Shown: positions 36,627 through 48,857, numbered from the stretch's first letter. The stretch: 64,000 nucleotides of DNA from Cupriavidus sp. EM10 (GCF_018729255.1 NZ_CP076060.1:1798001-1862000), one strand, 5' to 3'. Numbers and translations: made by a program. The notes: a model not told the origin generated them from the letters alone.

Positions 36627-38246
36627 TTATTCCCACTCGATCGTTGCAGGCGGCTTGCCTGAAACGTCGTAGACCACGCGATTCAGCCCGCGCACCTCGT
36701 TGATGATGCGGTTCGAGCAGCGGCCCAGCAGCGCGTACGGCAAGTGCGCCCAGTGGGCCGTCATGAAGTCGGTGGTTTGCACGGCGCGCAGCGCCACCAC
36801 GTAGTCATACGTACGGCCATCGCCCATCACGCCGACCGACTTCACCGGCAGGAAGACGGCGAACGCCTGGCTGGTCAGGTCGTACCAGCTCTTGCCCACC
36901 TGGTGCGGTTCGCACAGGCCGGCCGCGGCATCCTGCTCGGTGGCGATGGTCTTGCGCAGTTCCTCGATGAAGATCGCGTCGGCACGGCGCAGCAGGTCGG
37001 CGTAGTCGCGCTTGACCTCGCCCAGGATACGCACGCCCAGGCCCGGACCCGGGAACGGGTGGCGGTAGACCATTTCCGGCGGCAGGCCCAGCGCCACGCC
37101 CAGTTCGCGCACTTCGTCCTTGAACAGGTCGCGCAGCGGCTCCAGCAGCTTCAGGCCCAGCGTTTCCGGCAGGCCGCCCACGTTGTGGTGGCTCTTGATC
37201 GTGGTCGCCTTCTTGGTCTTGGTGCCGCCCGATTCCACCACGTCGGGGTAGATCGTGCCTTGCGCCAGCCACTTGGCGTTGCTCAGCTTCTTCGCCTCGG
37301 CCTGGAACACTTCCACGAACTCCCGGCCGATGATCTTGCGCTTCTGCTCGGGGTCCGTCACGCCGGCCAGATGGCCCAGGAACTGCTCCGCTGCATCCAC
37401 GTCGATCACCTTCGCGTGCAGGCGGCCCGCGAACATGTCCATCACCATCTTGCCCTCGTCCAGGCGCAGCAGGCCGTGATCCACGAACACGCAGGTCAAC
37501 TGGTCGCCAATGGCGCGGTGGATCAGCGCGGCGGCCACCGACGAATCGACGCCGCCGGACAAGCCCAGGATCACCTCTTCATCACCCACTTGCTCGCGGA
37601 TCTTCGCCACGGCTTCGGCGATGTGGTCGCGCATGACCCAGTCGGCCTTGGTGCCGCAGATCTGCAGCACGAAGCGCTCGAGCATCTCGCGGCCCTTTGA
37701 CGTATGCGTGACCTCCGGATGGAACTGCACGCCGTAGTAGCCGCGCGCCTCGTCGGCCATGCCGGCGATCGGGCAGCTCGGCGTCGATGCCATCAGCTTG
37801 AAGCCGTCGGGCAGTGCGGTCACCTTGTCGCCGTGGCTCATCCAGACCTTCAGCATGCCGTGACCCTCAGGCGTGCTGAAATCCTCGACGCCCTTGAGCA
37901 GGTTCGTGTGGCCATGGGCGCGGACCTCGGCGTAGCCGAACTCGCGCGAGTCGCTCCACTCCACCTTGCCGCCCAGCTGCACGGCCATGGTCTGCATGCC
38001 GTAGCAGATGCCCAGCACCGGCACGCCCAGATCCCACACGGCCTGCGGTGCGCGCAGCTGGTGGTCTTCGTAGGTGCTGGCGTGGCTGCCGGACAGGATC
38101 ACGCCCTTCGGCGCGAACTCGCGGACGAATTCGTCGGTGACGTCGTTCGGATGGATTTCGCAGTAGACGTGCGCTTCGCGAACGCGGCGGGCGATCAGCT
38201 GCGTGACTTGCGAACCGAAATCAAGAATGAGGATTTTGTCGTGCAT
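36627..38246 (-). CDS. guaA: GMP synthase (glutamine-hydrolysing)
   Basis: GuaA converts XMP to GMP with ATP and glutamine. The 539-residue protein has an N-terminal class I amidotransferase domain (nucleophile [10 protein letters not shown], Cys 81, and His-Glu in [10 protein letters not shown]). The ATP pyrophosphatase domain carries the P-loop [14 protein letters not shown]-terminal dimerisation domain ends [20 protein letters not shown]. It is complete. It lies downstream of guaB on the same strand, with a small membrane-protein gene between them whose 3' end overlaps the guaA start by 26 bases. Confidence 0.97.
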   Translation of the reverse strand: MHDKILILDFGSQVTQLIARRVREAHVYCEIHPNDVTDEFVREFAPKGVILSGSHASTYEDHQLRAPQAVWDLGVPVLGICYGMQTMAVQLGGKVEWSDSREFGYAEVRAHGHTNLLKGVEDFSTPEGHGMLKVWMSHGDKVTALPDGFKLMASTPSCPIAGMADEARGYYGVQFHPEVTHTSKGREMLERFVLQICGTKADWVMRDHIAEAVAKIREQVGDEEVILGLSGGVDSSVAAALIHRAIGDQLTCVFVDHGLLRLDEGKMVMDMFAGRLHAKVIDVDAAEQFLGHLAGVTDPEQKRKIIGREFVEVFQAEAKKLSNAKWLAQGTIYPDVVESGGTKTKKATTIKSHHNVGGLPETLGLKLLEPLRDLFKDEVRELGVALGLPPEMVYRHPFPGPGLGVRILGEVKRDYADLLRRADAIFIEELRKTIATEQDAAAGLCEPHQVGKSWYDLTSQAFAVFLPVKSVGVMGDGRTYDYVVALRAVQTTDFMTAHWAHLPYALLGRCSNRIINEVRGLNRVVYDVSGKPPATIEWE

Positions 38247-38886
38247 GATTGGCAGTGGGCAGTGCGTCCGGATCGGGTTCGGTCATCACCTCGGTGCCCG
38301 GGCCATAGCCGGGCGGCGGCGTGATGACCGGCTCGCGCCGGTATTCGGGGGATGCGGGGGACGTTGCCGGGCGCGCCGGGCGGCCAACGCCGCTGTCGGC
38401 GACATCGGTCACGTCAGTAACGTCAGTCGGATATTGAACGCCGGCCGGGCGCGCTTCGCGGTCGGCCCGCGCCTGTTCGGCCAGCGCCCGCTCGCGCAGC
38501 CGCACCTTCTTGGCCGAAGGAAGCTGCACGATGGCGAAGAACAGCAGCATGGCCGCCAGCGTCAGCAGCCAGACCTTGCCGGCCGGCTGGACGGGCATGT
38601 CCAGGAACAGCGTCCAGGCGGCCACCAGGATCGCGCTGGCCAGGTTGATCAACCCGGCGACCCGCGCCACGGGCACCGTCATATGTCCGTTGAATGTGGC
38701 CGTGAACAGCAGCCACGACATGCCGAGCGTGGCCACGCCCAGCAACTGACCGAACAGGGCCGGTTCGGGAACTGGCAGTTGCAGCGCGGCGTAGAGCGTG
38801 GTGAACGGCGACATCAGCAGCAGCAGGCCAAGCAGCAAGTCGAGCAGCGCATCGAAGAACAGCACGGCTCGCAGCAATACCTTCAT
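38221..38886 (-). CDS. Small membrane protein between guaB and guaA
   Basis: I do not recognise a named family. The 221-residue product has about four hydrophobic segments (near residues 5-27, 45-62, 76-94 and 103-120). A soluble, charged, Pro-rich C-terminal tail of about 95 residues follows, containing a short [11 protein letters not shown] repeat. It begins 95 bases after guaB and overlaps the guaA start by 26 bases, so it is probably co-transcribed with both. The ATG at 38886 follows AGGAGCG. A role in purine metabolism is only suggested by position. Confidence 0.75.
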   Translation of the reverse strand: MKVLLRAVLFFDALLDLLLGLLLLMSPFTTLYAALQLPVPEPALFGQLLGVATLGMSWLLFTATFNGHMTVPVARVAGLINLASAILVAAWTLFLDMPVQPAGKVWLLTLAAMLLFFAIVQLPSAKKVRLRERALAEQARADREARPAGVQYPTDVTDVTDVADSGVGRPARPATSPASPEYRREPVITPPPGYGPGTEVMTEPDPDALPTANHARQNPHS

Positions 38887-38980
38887 GGGCGCTCCTTGTT
38901 ACGGCGCGGCCGCGCGGGCCCCGTCAACCTCGACAGAACCGGCGCGGCCGTGGTGCCCGTCAGGGCAGGCCAGATCGACA

Positions 38981-40444
38981 TCAATCGATATGGTAGTTCG
39001 GCGCTTCCTTGGTGATCTGCACGTCGTGGACGTGCGATTCGCGCATGCCCGCCGCCGTGATCTGCACGAATTCGGCCGAATCGTGCCACTGCGGAATCGA
39101 GCTGGCGCCGCAATAACCCATCGACGCGCGAATGCCGCCCGTCAGCTGATGGATGATTGCCTGCACCGGGCCCTTGTACGCGACGCGACCCTCGATGCCT
39201 TCCGGCACCAGCTTGTCGACGTTGGCGGTATTGTCTTCCTGGAAGTAGCGGTCAGCGGCACCGTCCTTCATCGCACCGACCGAACCCATGCCACGGTAGC
39301 TCTTGAACGAGCGGCCCTGGAACAGGAACACCTCGCCCGGGGCTTCCTCGGTACCCGAGAACATGCCGCCCATCATCACGGTGTGCGCACCAGCCGCCAG
39401 CGCCTTGGCCACGTCGCCCGAATAGCGGATGCCGCCATCGGCGATCAGCGGCACGCCAGTGCCCTTCAGCGCCTCGGCCACGTTCGACACGGCCGTGATT
39501 TGCGGGACGCCCACGCCTGCCACGATACGCGTCGTGCAGATCGAACCGGGACCGATACCCACCTTGACGCCGTCGGCGCCATGCTCGACCAGCGCCAGCG
39601 CTGCGGCGCCCGTGGCGATGTTGCCACCCACCACCTGCACCTGCGGGAAGTTCTGCTTGACCCAGCGCACGCGGTCCAGCACGCCCTGGCTGTGGCCGTG
39701 CGCGGTATCCACCACGATCACGTCCACGCCGGCCTTGACCAGCAATTCCACGCGCTCGTCGTTGTCCGGGCCCACGCCCACTGCGGCGCCTACGCGCAGC
39801 TGGCCGTGCGCATCCTTGCTGGCCAGCGGGTTGTCCACGGCCTTCTGGATATCCTTGACGGTAATCAGGCCACGCAGCTCGAAGGCGTTGTTGACCACCA
39901 GCACACGCTCCAGACGGTGGCGGTTCATCAGGCGCTTGGCTTCGTCCAGCGGCGCGCCTTCGGCCACGGTCACGAGCTTGTCGCGCGGGGTCATCTTGGC
40001 ACGCACGGGAGCGTCCAGTTCTTCCTCGAAACGCAGGTCGCGGTTCGTGATGATGCCGACTACGGTCTTGCCTTCCAGCACCGGGAAACCCGAGATGCCG
40101 TGCTGCTGCGACAGCGCGATCACATCGCGCACCTTCATGTCGGGCGAAATGGTGATCGGATCACGCAGCACACCCGATTCGTAGCGCTTCACGCGCGCCA
40201 CTTCACGGGCCTGGTCGGCAGGCTTCAGGTTCTTGTGGACGATACCGATACCGCCGGCCTGCGCCATGGCAATGGCCAGGCGCGCTTCCGTCACCGTATC
40301 CATGGCGGCGGACAGCAGCGGAATATTGAGTTCGATCGAACGGGTCAGTCGGGTGCGGAGGGAAACATCCCGGGGCAGGACGGCCGAATAGGCCGGGACG
40401 AGCAGCACGTCATCGAATGTGAGTGCTTTCTGGACAAGACGCAT
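38981..40444 (-). CDS. guaB: Inosine-5'-monophosphate dehydrogenase
   Basis: GuaB oxidises IMP to XMP with NAD, the committed step to GMP. The 487-residue protein is a TIM barrel with an inserted pair of CBS domains ([20 protein letters not shown] and [12 protein letters not shown]). The catalytic Cys loop is [17 protein letters not shown], and the flap follows near [10 protein letters not shown]. It is complete and starts with [20 protein letters not shown]. It leads the guaB-membrane protein-guaA run. A TATAAT box lies 27 bases upstream of the start. Confidence 0.97.
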   Translation of the reverse strand: MRLVQKALTFDDVLLVPAYSAVLPRDVSLRTRLTRSIELNIPLLSAAMDTVTEARLAIAMAQAGGIGIVHKNLKPADQAREVARVKRYESGVLRDPITISPDMKVRDVIALSQQHGISGFPVLEGKTVVGIITNRDLRFEEELDAPVRAKMTPRDKLVTVAEGAPLDEAKRLMNRHRLERVLVVNNAFELRGLITVKDIQKAVDNPLASKDAHGQLRVGAAVGVGPDNDERVELLVKAGVDVIVVDTAHGHSQGVLDRVRWVKQNFPQVQVVGGNIATGAAALALVEHGADGVKVGIGPGSICTTRIVAGVGVPQITAVSNVAEALKGTGVPLIADGGIRYSGDVAKALAAGAHTVMMGGMFSGTEEAPGEVFLFQGRSFKSYRGMGSVGAMKDGAADRYFQEDNTANVDKLVPEGIEGRVAYKGPVQAIIHQLTGGIRASMGYCGASSIPQWHDSAEFVQITAAGMRESHVHDVQITKEAPNYHID

Positions 40445-40470
40445 AGCGAATCCTCTAGGCGCAAAAGCAG

Positions 40471-40476
40471 ATTATA
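40471..40476 (-). promoter_or_regulatory. Candidate -10 box of guaB
   Basis: A perfect TATAAT on the minus strand lies 27 bases upstream of the guaB ATG. No consensus -35 is visible 16-18 bases further up. The divergent DMT transporter gene begins 82 bases away on the other side. Confidence 0.5.
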
Positions 40477-40557
40477 CAGGAATGCAGGATTTGCTGATGC
40501 GTTGTTGCAAGCCGTTTGCTATTCTCGGCCACCTTTTTCAGGCAAGGCATCTCGAGA

Positions 40558-41517
40558 ATGGGAATCGGCGTACTGTGCGGCCTGCTGGCGGGCGCGTTCT
40601 GGGGGATGGTGTTCATCGCACCGAAGCTGTTGCCGGCATTTTCTCCGTGGGAACTGGCGATTGGCCGATACCTGGCCTACGGGCTGGTGGCGCTGATCGC
40701 CGCCCTGCCGCTGATGCGCCGCATTGCCCGCAAGCTCACGCGCCCGGACTGCGTGGCCCTTCTGCGGCAGGCGTTCACCGGCAACCTGCTCTATTACGTG
40801 CTGCTGGCGTTCGGCGTGCAACTGGCCGGCGTGGGCCCCACGTCGCTGATCATCGGCATCCTGCCGATCTCGGTCACGCTGATGGGCCGGCGCGACCAGG
40901 GCGCCGTGCCGCTGCGCCGGCTGATGCTGCCCCTGCTGGTGGTGGCGGCCGGCATCGTTTGCATCAACATCGATCTGTTCGGCGGCGGGGGTGCGCATGG
41001 TGCCGCCGCTGTGGATGCGGCGATTCGACCGGTTTGGCAGAAGATCGCGGGCGTGCTTTGCGCGGCGGGGGCGCTGGTCTGCTGGACGCTCTATGCCGTG
41101 GACAATGCGCGCTATCTGCAGCGCCACCCCCATTTCAGCGGCAACGAGTGGTCGGCGCTCTATGGGCTTTCCACCGGCCTGGTGTCGCTGATCCTGGCCA
41201 TCGCCGGTTGGCTGGCCTTCGGCGACGCGCTGGCCGCCCAGGGCAGCGCCCGCGACTGGCCGTGGTTCTGGATGGTCTGCACGGCAGTGGCGCTTGGCGC
41301 GTCGCTTATTGGCAACAATCTGTGGAACATTGCCAGCCGTCGATTGCCGCTGACGCTGTCCGGTCAGATGATCGTGTTCGAGACGCTGTTCGCGCTGGCA
41401 TATGGGTTTGTGCTCGATGACCGCTGGCCGAGGCCGCTGGAAATCGCCGCGATCGTGCTGCTAATGGCCGGCGTGGCATGGTCGGTACGCTTGCACGCGA
41501 CGGACAAGTCTCAGTAG
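40558..41517 (+). CDS. EamA/DMT-family transporter
   Basis: The 319-residue protein has about ten hydrophobic helices and two EamA-like halves. The first half contains AGAFWGMVFIAPKLLPAFSP and LRQAFTGNLLYYVLLAFGVQ. The second contains LCAAGALVCWTLYAVDNARY and MIVFETLFALAYGFVL. DMT proteins move metabolites such as amino acids or purines across the inner membrane. The substrate is not known. The ATG at 40558 starts the first helix, although the ribosome site is weak. The open frame reaches back to 40516. Confidence 0.85.
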   Translation: MGIGVLCGLLAGAFWGMVFIAPKLLPAFSPWELAIGRYLAYGLVALIAALPLMRRIARKLTRPDCVALLRQAFTGNLLYYVLLAFGVQLAGVGPTSLIIGILPISVTLMGRRDQGAVPLRRLMLPLLVVAAGIVCINIDLFGGGGAHGAAAVDAAIRPVWQKIAGVLCAAGALVCWTLYAVDNARYLQRHPHFSGNEWSALYGLSTGLVSLILAIAGWLAFGDALAAQGSARDWPWFWMVCTAVALGASLIGNNLWNIASRRLPLTLSGQMIVFETLFALAYGFVLDDRWPRPLEIAAIVLLMAGVAWSVRLHATDKSQ

Positions 41518-41610
41518 ACTAGCGTCCGATGCCGAGTGGGTCACACGGAAAGTCAACCCCACTGGCGTCTGATGCCCAAACAACCCGCCCGACCCGTTCA
41601 CGCCTTCGCC

Positions 41611-42164
41611 ATGAAACGATCGTCCGCGCTGTACCTGCTGTTCGCCGCCAGCCTGGCCATCCCCGGCACCGCCCTTTCCCAATGGCAATGGAAGGACGCC
41701 AACGGGCGTACGGTCTATAGCGATGTCCCCCCGCCGCCCGCGATCCCCGAACGGGCGATCCTGGCCGCCCCGGGTCGCGTGGCCGGCGCCTATCGCCCCT
41801 GGAAACCGAAGCCGCCAAGGCCGAGGTCAAGGGCGACGCCAAGGCTGCCCCGCAGGGTAGCCCCCGGATGCAGCCGGTCAGCGCCAAGGCCAGGGCGGAC
41901 AAGGCAACGGACGCTGACGAGGCCTTCCGCGAGCGCCGCGATGCCCGGCTCAAGGCCGATTTGGAGGCCGCCACGAAGGAACGGGACCAGCTGGCGCGCG
42001 ACGAACGGTGCCAGCAGTTGCGCAACTACGCCACGGGTCTGAGCGCCGGCGTGCGTGTGTCGCGCTCGGGCGCGGACGGCGCCCCGGTCCGCCTGAACGA
42101 CGACGAGCGTGCGGCCGAACTGTCGCGCACCAACGACTCGATCAACGTGCAGTGCAGCAGCTGA
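41611..42164 (+). CDS. DUF4124 domain secreted protein (one frameshift near 41797)
   Basis: The N-terminus is a signal peptide (MKRSSALYLLFAASLAIPG, cleavage near ALS-QW). A DUF4124 motif follows: QWQWKDANGRTVYSDVPPPP. The frame then breaks. Adding one C to the C4 run at 41796-41799 continues it through a charged stretch into a helical C-terminus (ADLEAATKERDQLARDERCQ, then LNDDERAAELSRTNDSINVQ). The repaired protein has 184 residues. DUF4124 proteins are small periplasmic or envelope proteins of unknown role. An earlier ATG at 41572 would add thirteen residues before the signal peptide. Confidence 0.8.
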
Positions 42165-42199
42165 CCGGCTGATGCCCCGAGGCAGGGTTGCCGCCGTAG

Positions 42200-42562
42200 T
42201 CAGGAGCCCGGCCCACCCCCGCCCCGCAGCCATTTCTGGCCTTCGCGCACGCCGGACGACGCCCGCGTCTTCTGCACGCGCTTGCGCCGCGCGGTCTTCG
42301 GATCCGCCGTCAGAACCCGGTAGACCTCCACGCGGTCACCCTCGCGGACCACGGTTTCCAGTGTCTTGAGCTTGCCGTAGATGCCGACGCGCATGGTCGT
42401 GGGATCGACTTCGCGATGCACCTCGGTCAGCCCGCTGGACTGGATGGCGCCAACGATCGTCGTGCCCGCCGGGACCGCGATTTCCTTCAGGAAAACGGCA
42501 TCCGGCCGCGCATAGCAGACCGATACACACAGGGTAGCGGCTGCGTCAGTCCTGCTTTGCAT
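42200..42562 (-). CDS. rnfH: RnfH family ubiquitin-like protein
   Basis: The 120-residue product has the RnfH beta-grasp pattern: VSVCYARPDAVFLKEIAVPAG, GTTIVGAIQSSGL, MRVGIYGKLKTLETVVREGD and VEVYRVLTADPKTARRKR. The C-terminal 25 residues are basic and Gly-rich. RnfH is named from rnf operons but is usually found beside ratA, as here. Its function is poorly known. The ATG at 42562 lies inside the ratA 3' end (17-base overlap), so the two are probably translated together. Confidence 0.88.
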   Translation of the reverse strand: MQSRTDAAATLCVSVCYARPDAVFLKEIAVPAGTTIVGAIQSSGLTEVHREVDPTTMRVGIYGKLKTLETVVREGDRVEVYRVLTADPKTARRKRVQKTRASSGVREGQKWLRGGGGPGS

Positions 42563-42986
42563 AGACCACCTCGGCCCGTTTGACAAAGGCATCGACGAAC
42601 GTATTGGCGATCACGCTGAAAGCCGGACCGATGATTTTCTCGAGAATGACGCTCGAAAACTCGTAGTGCAGGTGGAATTCGATCTTGCACGCATCGGCTC
42701 GCAGCGGCGTGAACCGCCAGGATCCGTTGAAGGTCTTGAAAGGACCGTCCGCGAACGTCATATCGATGCGAGTGGGACGTTCCTGGGTATTGCGCGTGCG
42801 AAAGTACTGCTTGATGCCGCTGAAGTGGATATGGATCTTGGCATCGAGCAGCGTCTCGGTCTGCTCGAAGACCTCCACGCCACCACACCACGGCAGGAAC
42901 TTGGGATAGTCCTCCACGCGCGTGACCAGGTCGTACATCTGTTCGGCCGAAAAACCGAGCAGGACGGATTTATGGACGTCTGCCAT
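42546..42986 (-). CDS. ratA: RatA/COQ10-type START-domain protein
   Basis: The 146-residue product is a SRPBCC (START-like) protein of the COQ10/RatA family: HKSVLLGFSAEQMYDLVTRV, EDYPKFLPWCGGVEV, and a C-terminal helix AFSVIANTFVDAFVKRAEVV. Family members have been linked to coenzyme Q binding, while E. coli RatA was reported to block ribosome subunit joining. The conserved ratA-rnfH pair divergent from smpB is typical of proteobacteria. A housekeeping role fits better than a classic toxin. Confidence 0.9.
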   Translation of the reverse strand: MADVHKSVLLGFSAEQMYDLVTRVEDYPKFLPWCGGVEVFEQTETLLDAKIHIHFSGIKQYFRTRNTQERPTRIDMTFADGPFKTFNGSWRFTPLRADACKIEFHLHYEFSSVILEKIIGPAFSVIANTFVDAFVKRAEVVYAKQD

Positions 42987-43169
42987 GTATGCGGGTTGCG
43001 GCGCCTCGGGACTGGGCCGGGCCGGAGCGGTTTGCTAAATCAGGATTTTAGCCGACAGCCGCAAACACGGCACGCCCCGGCTTGCTCGGCCGCAGCCATG
43101 TTGCTGCGCACCCTACCGCCGCCGCCCTGCCAGGCGGCGCCGGACCTTATTTAGGAAATCACCTCCCGC

Positions 43170-43619
43170 ATGACGATCGCTGACAACAAGAAGGCCTTTT
43201 TCGACTACTTCATCGAAGAGCGCTATGAAGCCGGGATCGTGCTGGAAGGCTGGGAAGTCAAGGCGATCCGCGCCAACCGTGTCCAGATCAAGGAAGGCTA
43301 TGTCGTGATTCGCAATGCCGAGATGTTCCTGATCGGCACCCACATCAGCCCGCTGCAGAGCGCCTCCACGCACGTCACGCCCGATCCGGTGCGTACCCGG
43401 AAGCTGCTGCTCAAGGCCGATGAAATCAAGAAACTGATCGGCAAGGTGGAGCAGCGCGGCTATACGCTGGTGCCACTGAACCTGCACTACACACGCGGCC
43501 GCGTGAAATGCGAAATCGGCCTGGGCAAGGGCAAGAAGCAGTTCGACAAGCGCGAGACCGAGAAAAACCGGGATTGGCAGCGCGAAAAAGCCCGCCTGAT
43601 GAAAAGCGAAAAGGAATGA
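43170..43619 (+). CDS. smpB: SsrA-binding protein SmpB
   Basis: SmpB binds tmRNA and delivers it to stalled ribosomes in trans-translation. The 149-residue product has the family motifs [39 protein letters not shown], and [20 protein letters not shown], with the basic C-terminal tail. It is complete. It diverges from ratA-rnfH, and a terminator follows its stop codon directly. The ssrA (tmRNA) gene itself is not in the window. Confidence 0.97.
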   Translation: MTIADNKKAFFDYFIEERYEAGIVLEGWEVKAIRANRVQIKEGYVVIRNAEMFLIGTHISPLQSASTHVTPDPVRTRKLLLKADEIKKLIGKVEQRGYTLVPLNLHYTRGRVKCEIGLGKGKKQFDKRETEKNRDWQREKARLMKSEKE

Positions 43620-43650
43620 AAAACGGAGGCCTCGGCCTCCGTTTCTGTTT
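43618..43650 (+). terminator. Terminator after smpB
   Basis: ACGGAGGC pairs exactly with GCCTCCGT around the loop CTCG and is followed by TTCTGTTT. It starts immediately past the smpB stop codon. The A-rich left flank lets it also act on the converging qmcA gene. Confidence 0.85.
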
Positions 43651-43669
43651 CAGCTACCCACTGGCGGGG

Positions 43670-44608
43670 TCAAAGCACCTTTTCGGCCTTCTGCCCCTTC
43701 ACGATCTGCAGCGCCGAGGCGATCATCGAACTCATTTCGCCCAGGTTGCCCGGCACGATCAGCGTATTGCCTTGCTTGGCAAGGTTGCCGAAGGCCGCCA
43801 CATATTCCTCGGCCACCTTCAGGTTGACCGCCTCGCTGCCGCCTTCGCCGCGAATCGCGTGGCCAATCTTCTCGATCGCCTGGGCGTTGGCCTCGGCAAC
43901 GGCCAGGATCGCGGAGGCCTCGCCTTGCGCCTTGTTGATGGCGGCCTGCCTTTCCCCCTCTGACTTCTGGATCGCGGCCTCCCGCGCGCCGGACGCCAGG
44001 TTGATCTGCTCCTGGCGCTTGCCCTCCGAGGCCGCGATCAGCGCCCGCTTTTCGCGCTCGGCCGTGATCTGGGCCTGCATCGCGTGCAGGATCTCCTTCG
44101 GCGGCGTCAGGTCCTTGATCTCGTAGCGCAGTACCTTCACGCCCCAGTTGGCCGCCGCCTCGTCCAGCGCATTGACCACGCTGTGATTGATGAACTCGCG
44201 CTCCTCGAACGTCTTGTCCAGTTCCAGCTTGCCGATGACCGACCGCAGCGTGGTCTGGGATAGCTGGGTAATGGCCACCACGAAATTGCTCGACCCGTAC
44301 GACGCCTTCATGGGATCCGTCACCTGGAAGTACAGCACGCCGTCCACCTGCAGTTGCGTGTTGTCCTTGGTAATGCAGACCTGGCTCGGCACATCGAGCG
44401 GAATTTCCTTGAGGATGTGCTTGTAGGCCACGCGGTCGATGAACGGCACCACGATCGACAGGCCAGGCGTCAGCGTGGCATGGTAGCGGCCCAGGCGCTC
44501 CAGCACCCAGGCGTGCTGCTGCGGCACGATCTTGATGGATTTCGCGATCAGGACGATGGCGGCAATAAGCAGAATCAGCGGAAACAGACCGAGCTGATAG
44601 GCAAGCAT
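43670..44608 (-). CDS. qmcA: SPFH/band 7 membrane protein (QmcA/paraslipin type)
   Basis: The 312-residue product has an N-terminal membrane segment (LGLFPLILLIAAIVLIAKSI), then an SPFH domain (IVPQQHAWVLERLGRYHATL to RYEIKDLTPPKEI). A long Ala/Glu/Lys coiled-coil region follows (REKRALIAASEGKRQEQINL). These proteins form membrane-bound oligomers and often pair with an NfeD partner, as here. They are thought to organise membrane microdomains or assist FtsH quality control. The ATG at 44608 gives a proper anchor. Confidence 0.9.
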   Translation of the reverse strand: MLAYQLGLFPLILLIAAIVLIAKSIKIVPQQHAWVLERLGRYHATLTPGLSIVVPFIDRVAYKHILKEIPLDVPSQVCITKDNTQLQVDGVLYFQVTDPMKASYGSSNFVVAITQLSQTTLRSVIGKLELDKTFEEREFINHSVVNALDEAAANWGVKVLRYEIKDLTPPKEILHAMQAQITAEREKRALIAASEGKRQEQINLASGAREAAIQKSEGERQAAINKAQGEASAILAVAEANAQAIEKIGHAIRGEGGSEAVNLKVAEEYVAAFGNLAKQGNTLIVPGNLGEMSSMIASALQIVKGQKAEKVL

Positions 44609-44670
44609 GTACGACTCCCGTCAAAGTGGAAATACTGCCAGGCGGAGAAAAGCGCTACGTTGGCGCCAGG

Positions 44671-45096
44671 CTAGCGTGGCGAAACGATCAGTGTGGCGCC
44701 ACGGACCTGGACAATCCGGTAGCGCCCGGGTGTTGGGTCGGTACCCGGGGCGAGTTCCACCGTCCAGTCGGCCCCACGGTATGGCACGCGGGCGCGCCGA
44801 AATGCATCCCAGGCGGAGACTTCGACTTCCTGCCCGATATCGAGGTTCACGTCGGGATCGGTCGAGGCATCGCCACGGCGCAGCTTGCCGAATCGCGTCC
44901 GCCGCAACCCGAGGATGGCCACGATGGCGACAACCGCCGCCGTAACCGTCTGCACGGGCACATCCGCCCCAAGCAGCGCGGCGATGCCGCCGGCGGTCAC
45001 GCCGCAGGCGACCATCAGCAGATAGAACGTGCCGGTGGCCAGCTCCGCGATCACGAGTACAACGGAAGCTGCAAACCAAAAGTAGTACGACGTCAT
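44671..45096 (-). CDS. NfeD-family membrane protein
   Basis: The 141-residue product has two or three hydrophobic helices (residues 5-25 and 30-65). A soluble OB-fold NfeD C-domain follows: GQEVEVSAWDAFRRARVPYR, then WTVELAPGTDPTPGRYRIVQ. Short NfeD proteins without the protease domain are partners of SPFH proteins. Here it lies 62 bases upstream of qmcA on the same strand. The ATG at 45096 (MTSYYFWFAASVVLVI) starts the first helix. A frame extending to 45147 runs into the ppsA terminator. Confidence 0.85.
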   Translation of the reverse strand: MTSYYFWFAASVVLVIAELATGTFYLLMVACGVTAGGIAALLGADVPVQTVTAAVVAIVAILGLRRTRFGKLRRGDASTDPDVNLDIGQEVEVSAWDAFRRARVPYRGADWTVELAPGTDPTPGRYRIVQVRGATLIVSPR

Positions 45097-45140
45097 CCCG
45101 TTCCTTCCATGACTATCCAGCCAGCAAGACAACAGCCCGA

Positions 45141-45179
45141 AAAACAAAACCCCGCCAAACGCCTGGGCGTCTGCGGGGG
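45141..45179 (-). terminator. Terminator after ppsA
   Basis: On the minus strand CCCCGC and GCGGGG enclose an inner ACGCC/GGCGT stem, and TTTTGTTTTT follows. It sits about 100 bases past the ppsA stop, before nfeD. Confidence 0.85.
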
Positions 45180-45281
45180 CAGTGGGAACACCTGACCGCA
45201 GGGCCGGTGCCGCGCGGCGCGCCAGCCCATCAGGCCGGGCGCCGCTAGTTCGGGTACGTCGCTATTGTGACGCGAAATGCC

Positions 45282-47666
<2,385 letters not shown>

Positions 47667-47740
47667 AAAAGCCTCAAAACAAAGTAAGAAATCTTTTGCA
47701 CCGACCGGTATGTTGTTGGCGTTCTATCCCCGGCGGATCG

Positions 47741-47856
47741 CTTGGCTGAGCAATTCCGTGTGGCATCGGATACTTCCGATGCTGCAATGCACATTGTCGA
47801 CAATCCGGCCAAAAATCGTTGTCTGACCGGGATTGGCGGAATTGCTTAGCCAAAAG
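47741..47856. promoter_or_regulatory. Nested inverted repeats between ppsA and ppsR
   Basis: CTTGGCTGAGCAATTCCG (47741-47758) is repeated in inverted form as CGGAATTGCTTAGCCAAAAG (47837-47856), with only one mismatch across the shared GGCT(g/a)AGCAATTCCG core. Between them lie a perfect eight-base-arm hairpin GCATCGGA/TCCGATGC (47763-47782) and the 12-base palindrome ATTGTCGACAAT (47793-47804). The arrangement suggests one or more regulator-binding sites for the divergent ppsA and ppsR genes. I cannot name the regulator. Confidence 0.6.
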
Positions 47857-47924
47857 ATCGCCGCTATTCTACCGTGCCGCACCGCACTTTCGCTCGGCGG
47901 CTGCTCCAAAATAATTGTTCAGAC

Positions 47925-48857
47925 ATGTCCTTGCCCGAAGCGCCTGACGCGTCGCAACCCGCGCCAGCCCTGACGTCCCAGTCCTCCTCGTCTCCGGCCG
48001 GCAGCCAGCCTGCGGCTTCGGCGGTCCCTGCCGATCGCCCTGCTGTCCGTACGGTCTTCATCGTGTCGGATGGTACTGGCATCACGGCCGAGACGTTCAG
48101 CCACTCGATCCTGGCCCAGTTCGAGATGCGATTCCGCAAGGTGCGCATGCCGTTCGTCGATACGCCCGAAAAGGCACACGTGGCGGTTAGCAAGATCAAC
48201 GAGGCGTTCTACAACGAGGGCGTGCCGCCCATCGTGTTCACCACGCTGGTCAACGCCGAGTCCAACAAGGCGATGCGCCGTGCCAAGGCCATGATCCTGG
48301 ACATGTTCCAGACGTTCATCGAACCGCTTGAAAAGGAACTGGGGCTCAAGTCCACCCATGCGATCGGCCGGTTCCACCAGAACGCCGACACCGAGGCGTA
48401 CAAGAACCGGATCGAGGCCATCAACTTCTCGCTGGCCCATGATGACGGTCAGTCACACAAGAACCTCGAGGAAGCCGACGTGATCCTGGTCGGCGTGTCG
48501 CGCAGCGGCAAGACGCCGACCAGCCTGTACCTGGCGATGCAGTATGGCCTGAAGGCGGCCAACTATCCGCTGATCCCCGACGATTTCGAGCGTGGGCGCC
48601 TGCCTTCGGCACTCTACGCGTTCAAGCCGAAGATCTTCGGGCTGTCGATCGATCCACAGCGCCTGACGGAAATCCGCAACGAACGCCGGCCGGGCAGCAA
48701 GTATGCGGCGGTGGAGAACTGCCGGTACGAGGTCAACGAGGCCGAAGCGATGATGCGCCGCGAGGGCATCAAGTGGCTGTCGTCCACGCACAAGTCGATC
48801 GAGGAAATCGCGACGACGATCCTTCAGGAAATCAAGGTCGACCGCGACAACTATTGA
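47925..48857 (+). CDS. ppsR: PEP synthase regulatory kinase/phosphorylase PpsR
   Basis: The 310-residue product belongs to the DUF299 bifunctional kinase/pyrophosphorylase family: RTVFIVSDGTGITAETFSHS, FHQNADTEAYKNRIEAINF, and the P-loop LVGVSRSGKTPTSLYLAMQYG. It switches PEP synthase off by ADP-dependent phosphorylation of a Thr and on again with phosphate. The divergent ppsA is the expected partner. The ATG at 47925 (MSLPEAPDASQPA) is chosen over an upstream ATG at 47874. The N-terminal 40 residues are a Pro/Ser/Ala-rich extension beyond the E. coli protein. Confidence 0.94.
   Translation: MSLPEAPDASQPAPALTSQSSSSPAGSQPAASAVPADRPAVRTVFIVSDGTGITAETFSHSILAQFEMRFRKVRMPFVDTPEKAHVAVSKINEAFYNEGVPPIVFTTLVNAESNKAMRRAKAMILDMFQTFIEPLEKELGLKSTHAIGRFHQNADTEAYKNRIEAINFSLAHDDGQSHKNLEEADVILVGVSRSGKTPTSLYLAMQYGLKAANYPLIPDDFERGRLPSALYAFKPKIFGLSIDPQRLTEIRNERRPGSKYAAVENCRYEVNEAEAMMRREGIKWLSSTHKSIEEIATTILQEIKVDRDNY

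Noticed and set aside
42200..42986. rnfH-ratA as a toxin-antitoxin module
   Set aside because: The pair is a conserved neighbour of smpB with COQ10-like and ubiquitin-like folds, so a housekeeping role fits better. Nothing in the sequence shows toxin behaviour.
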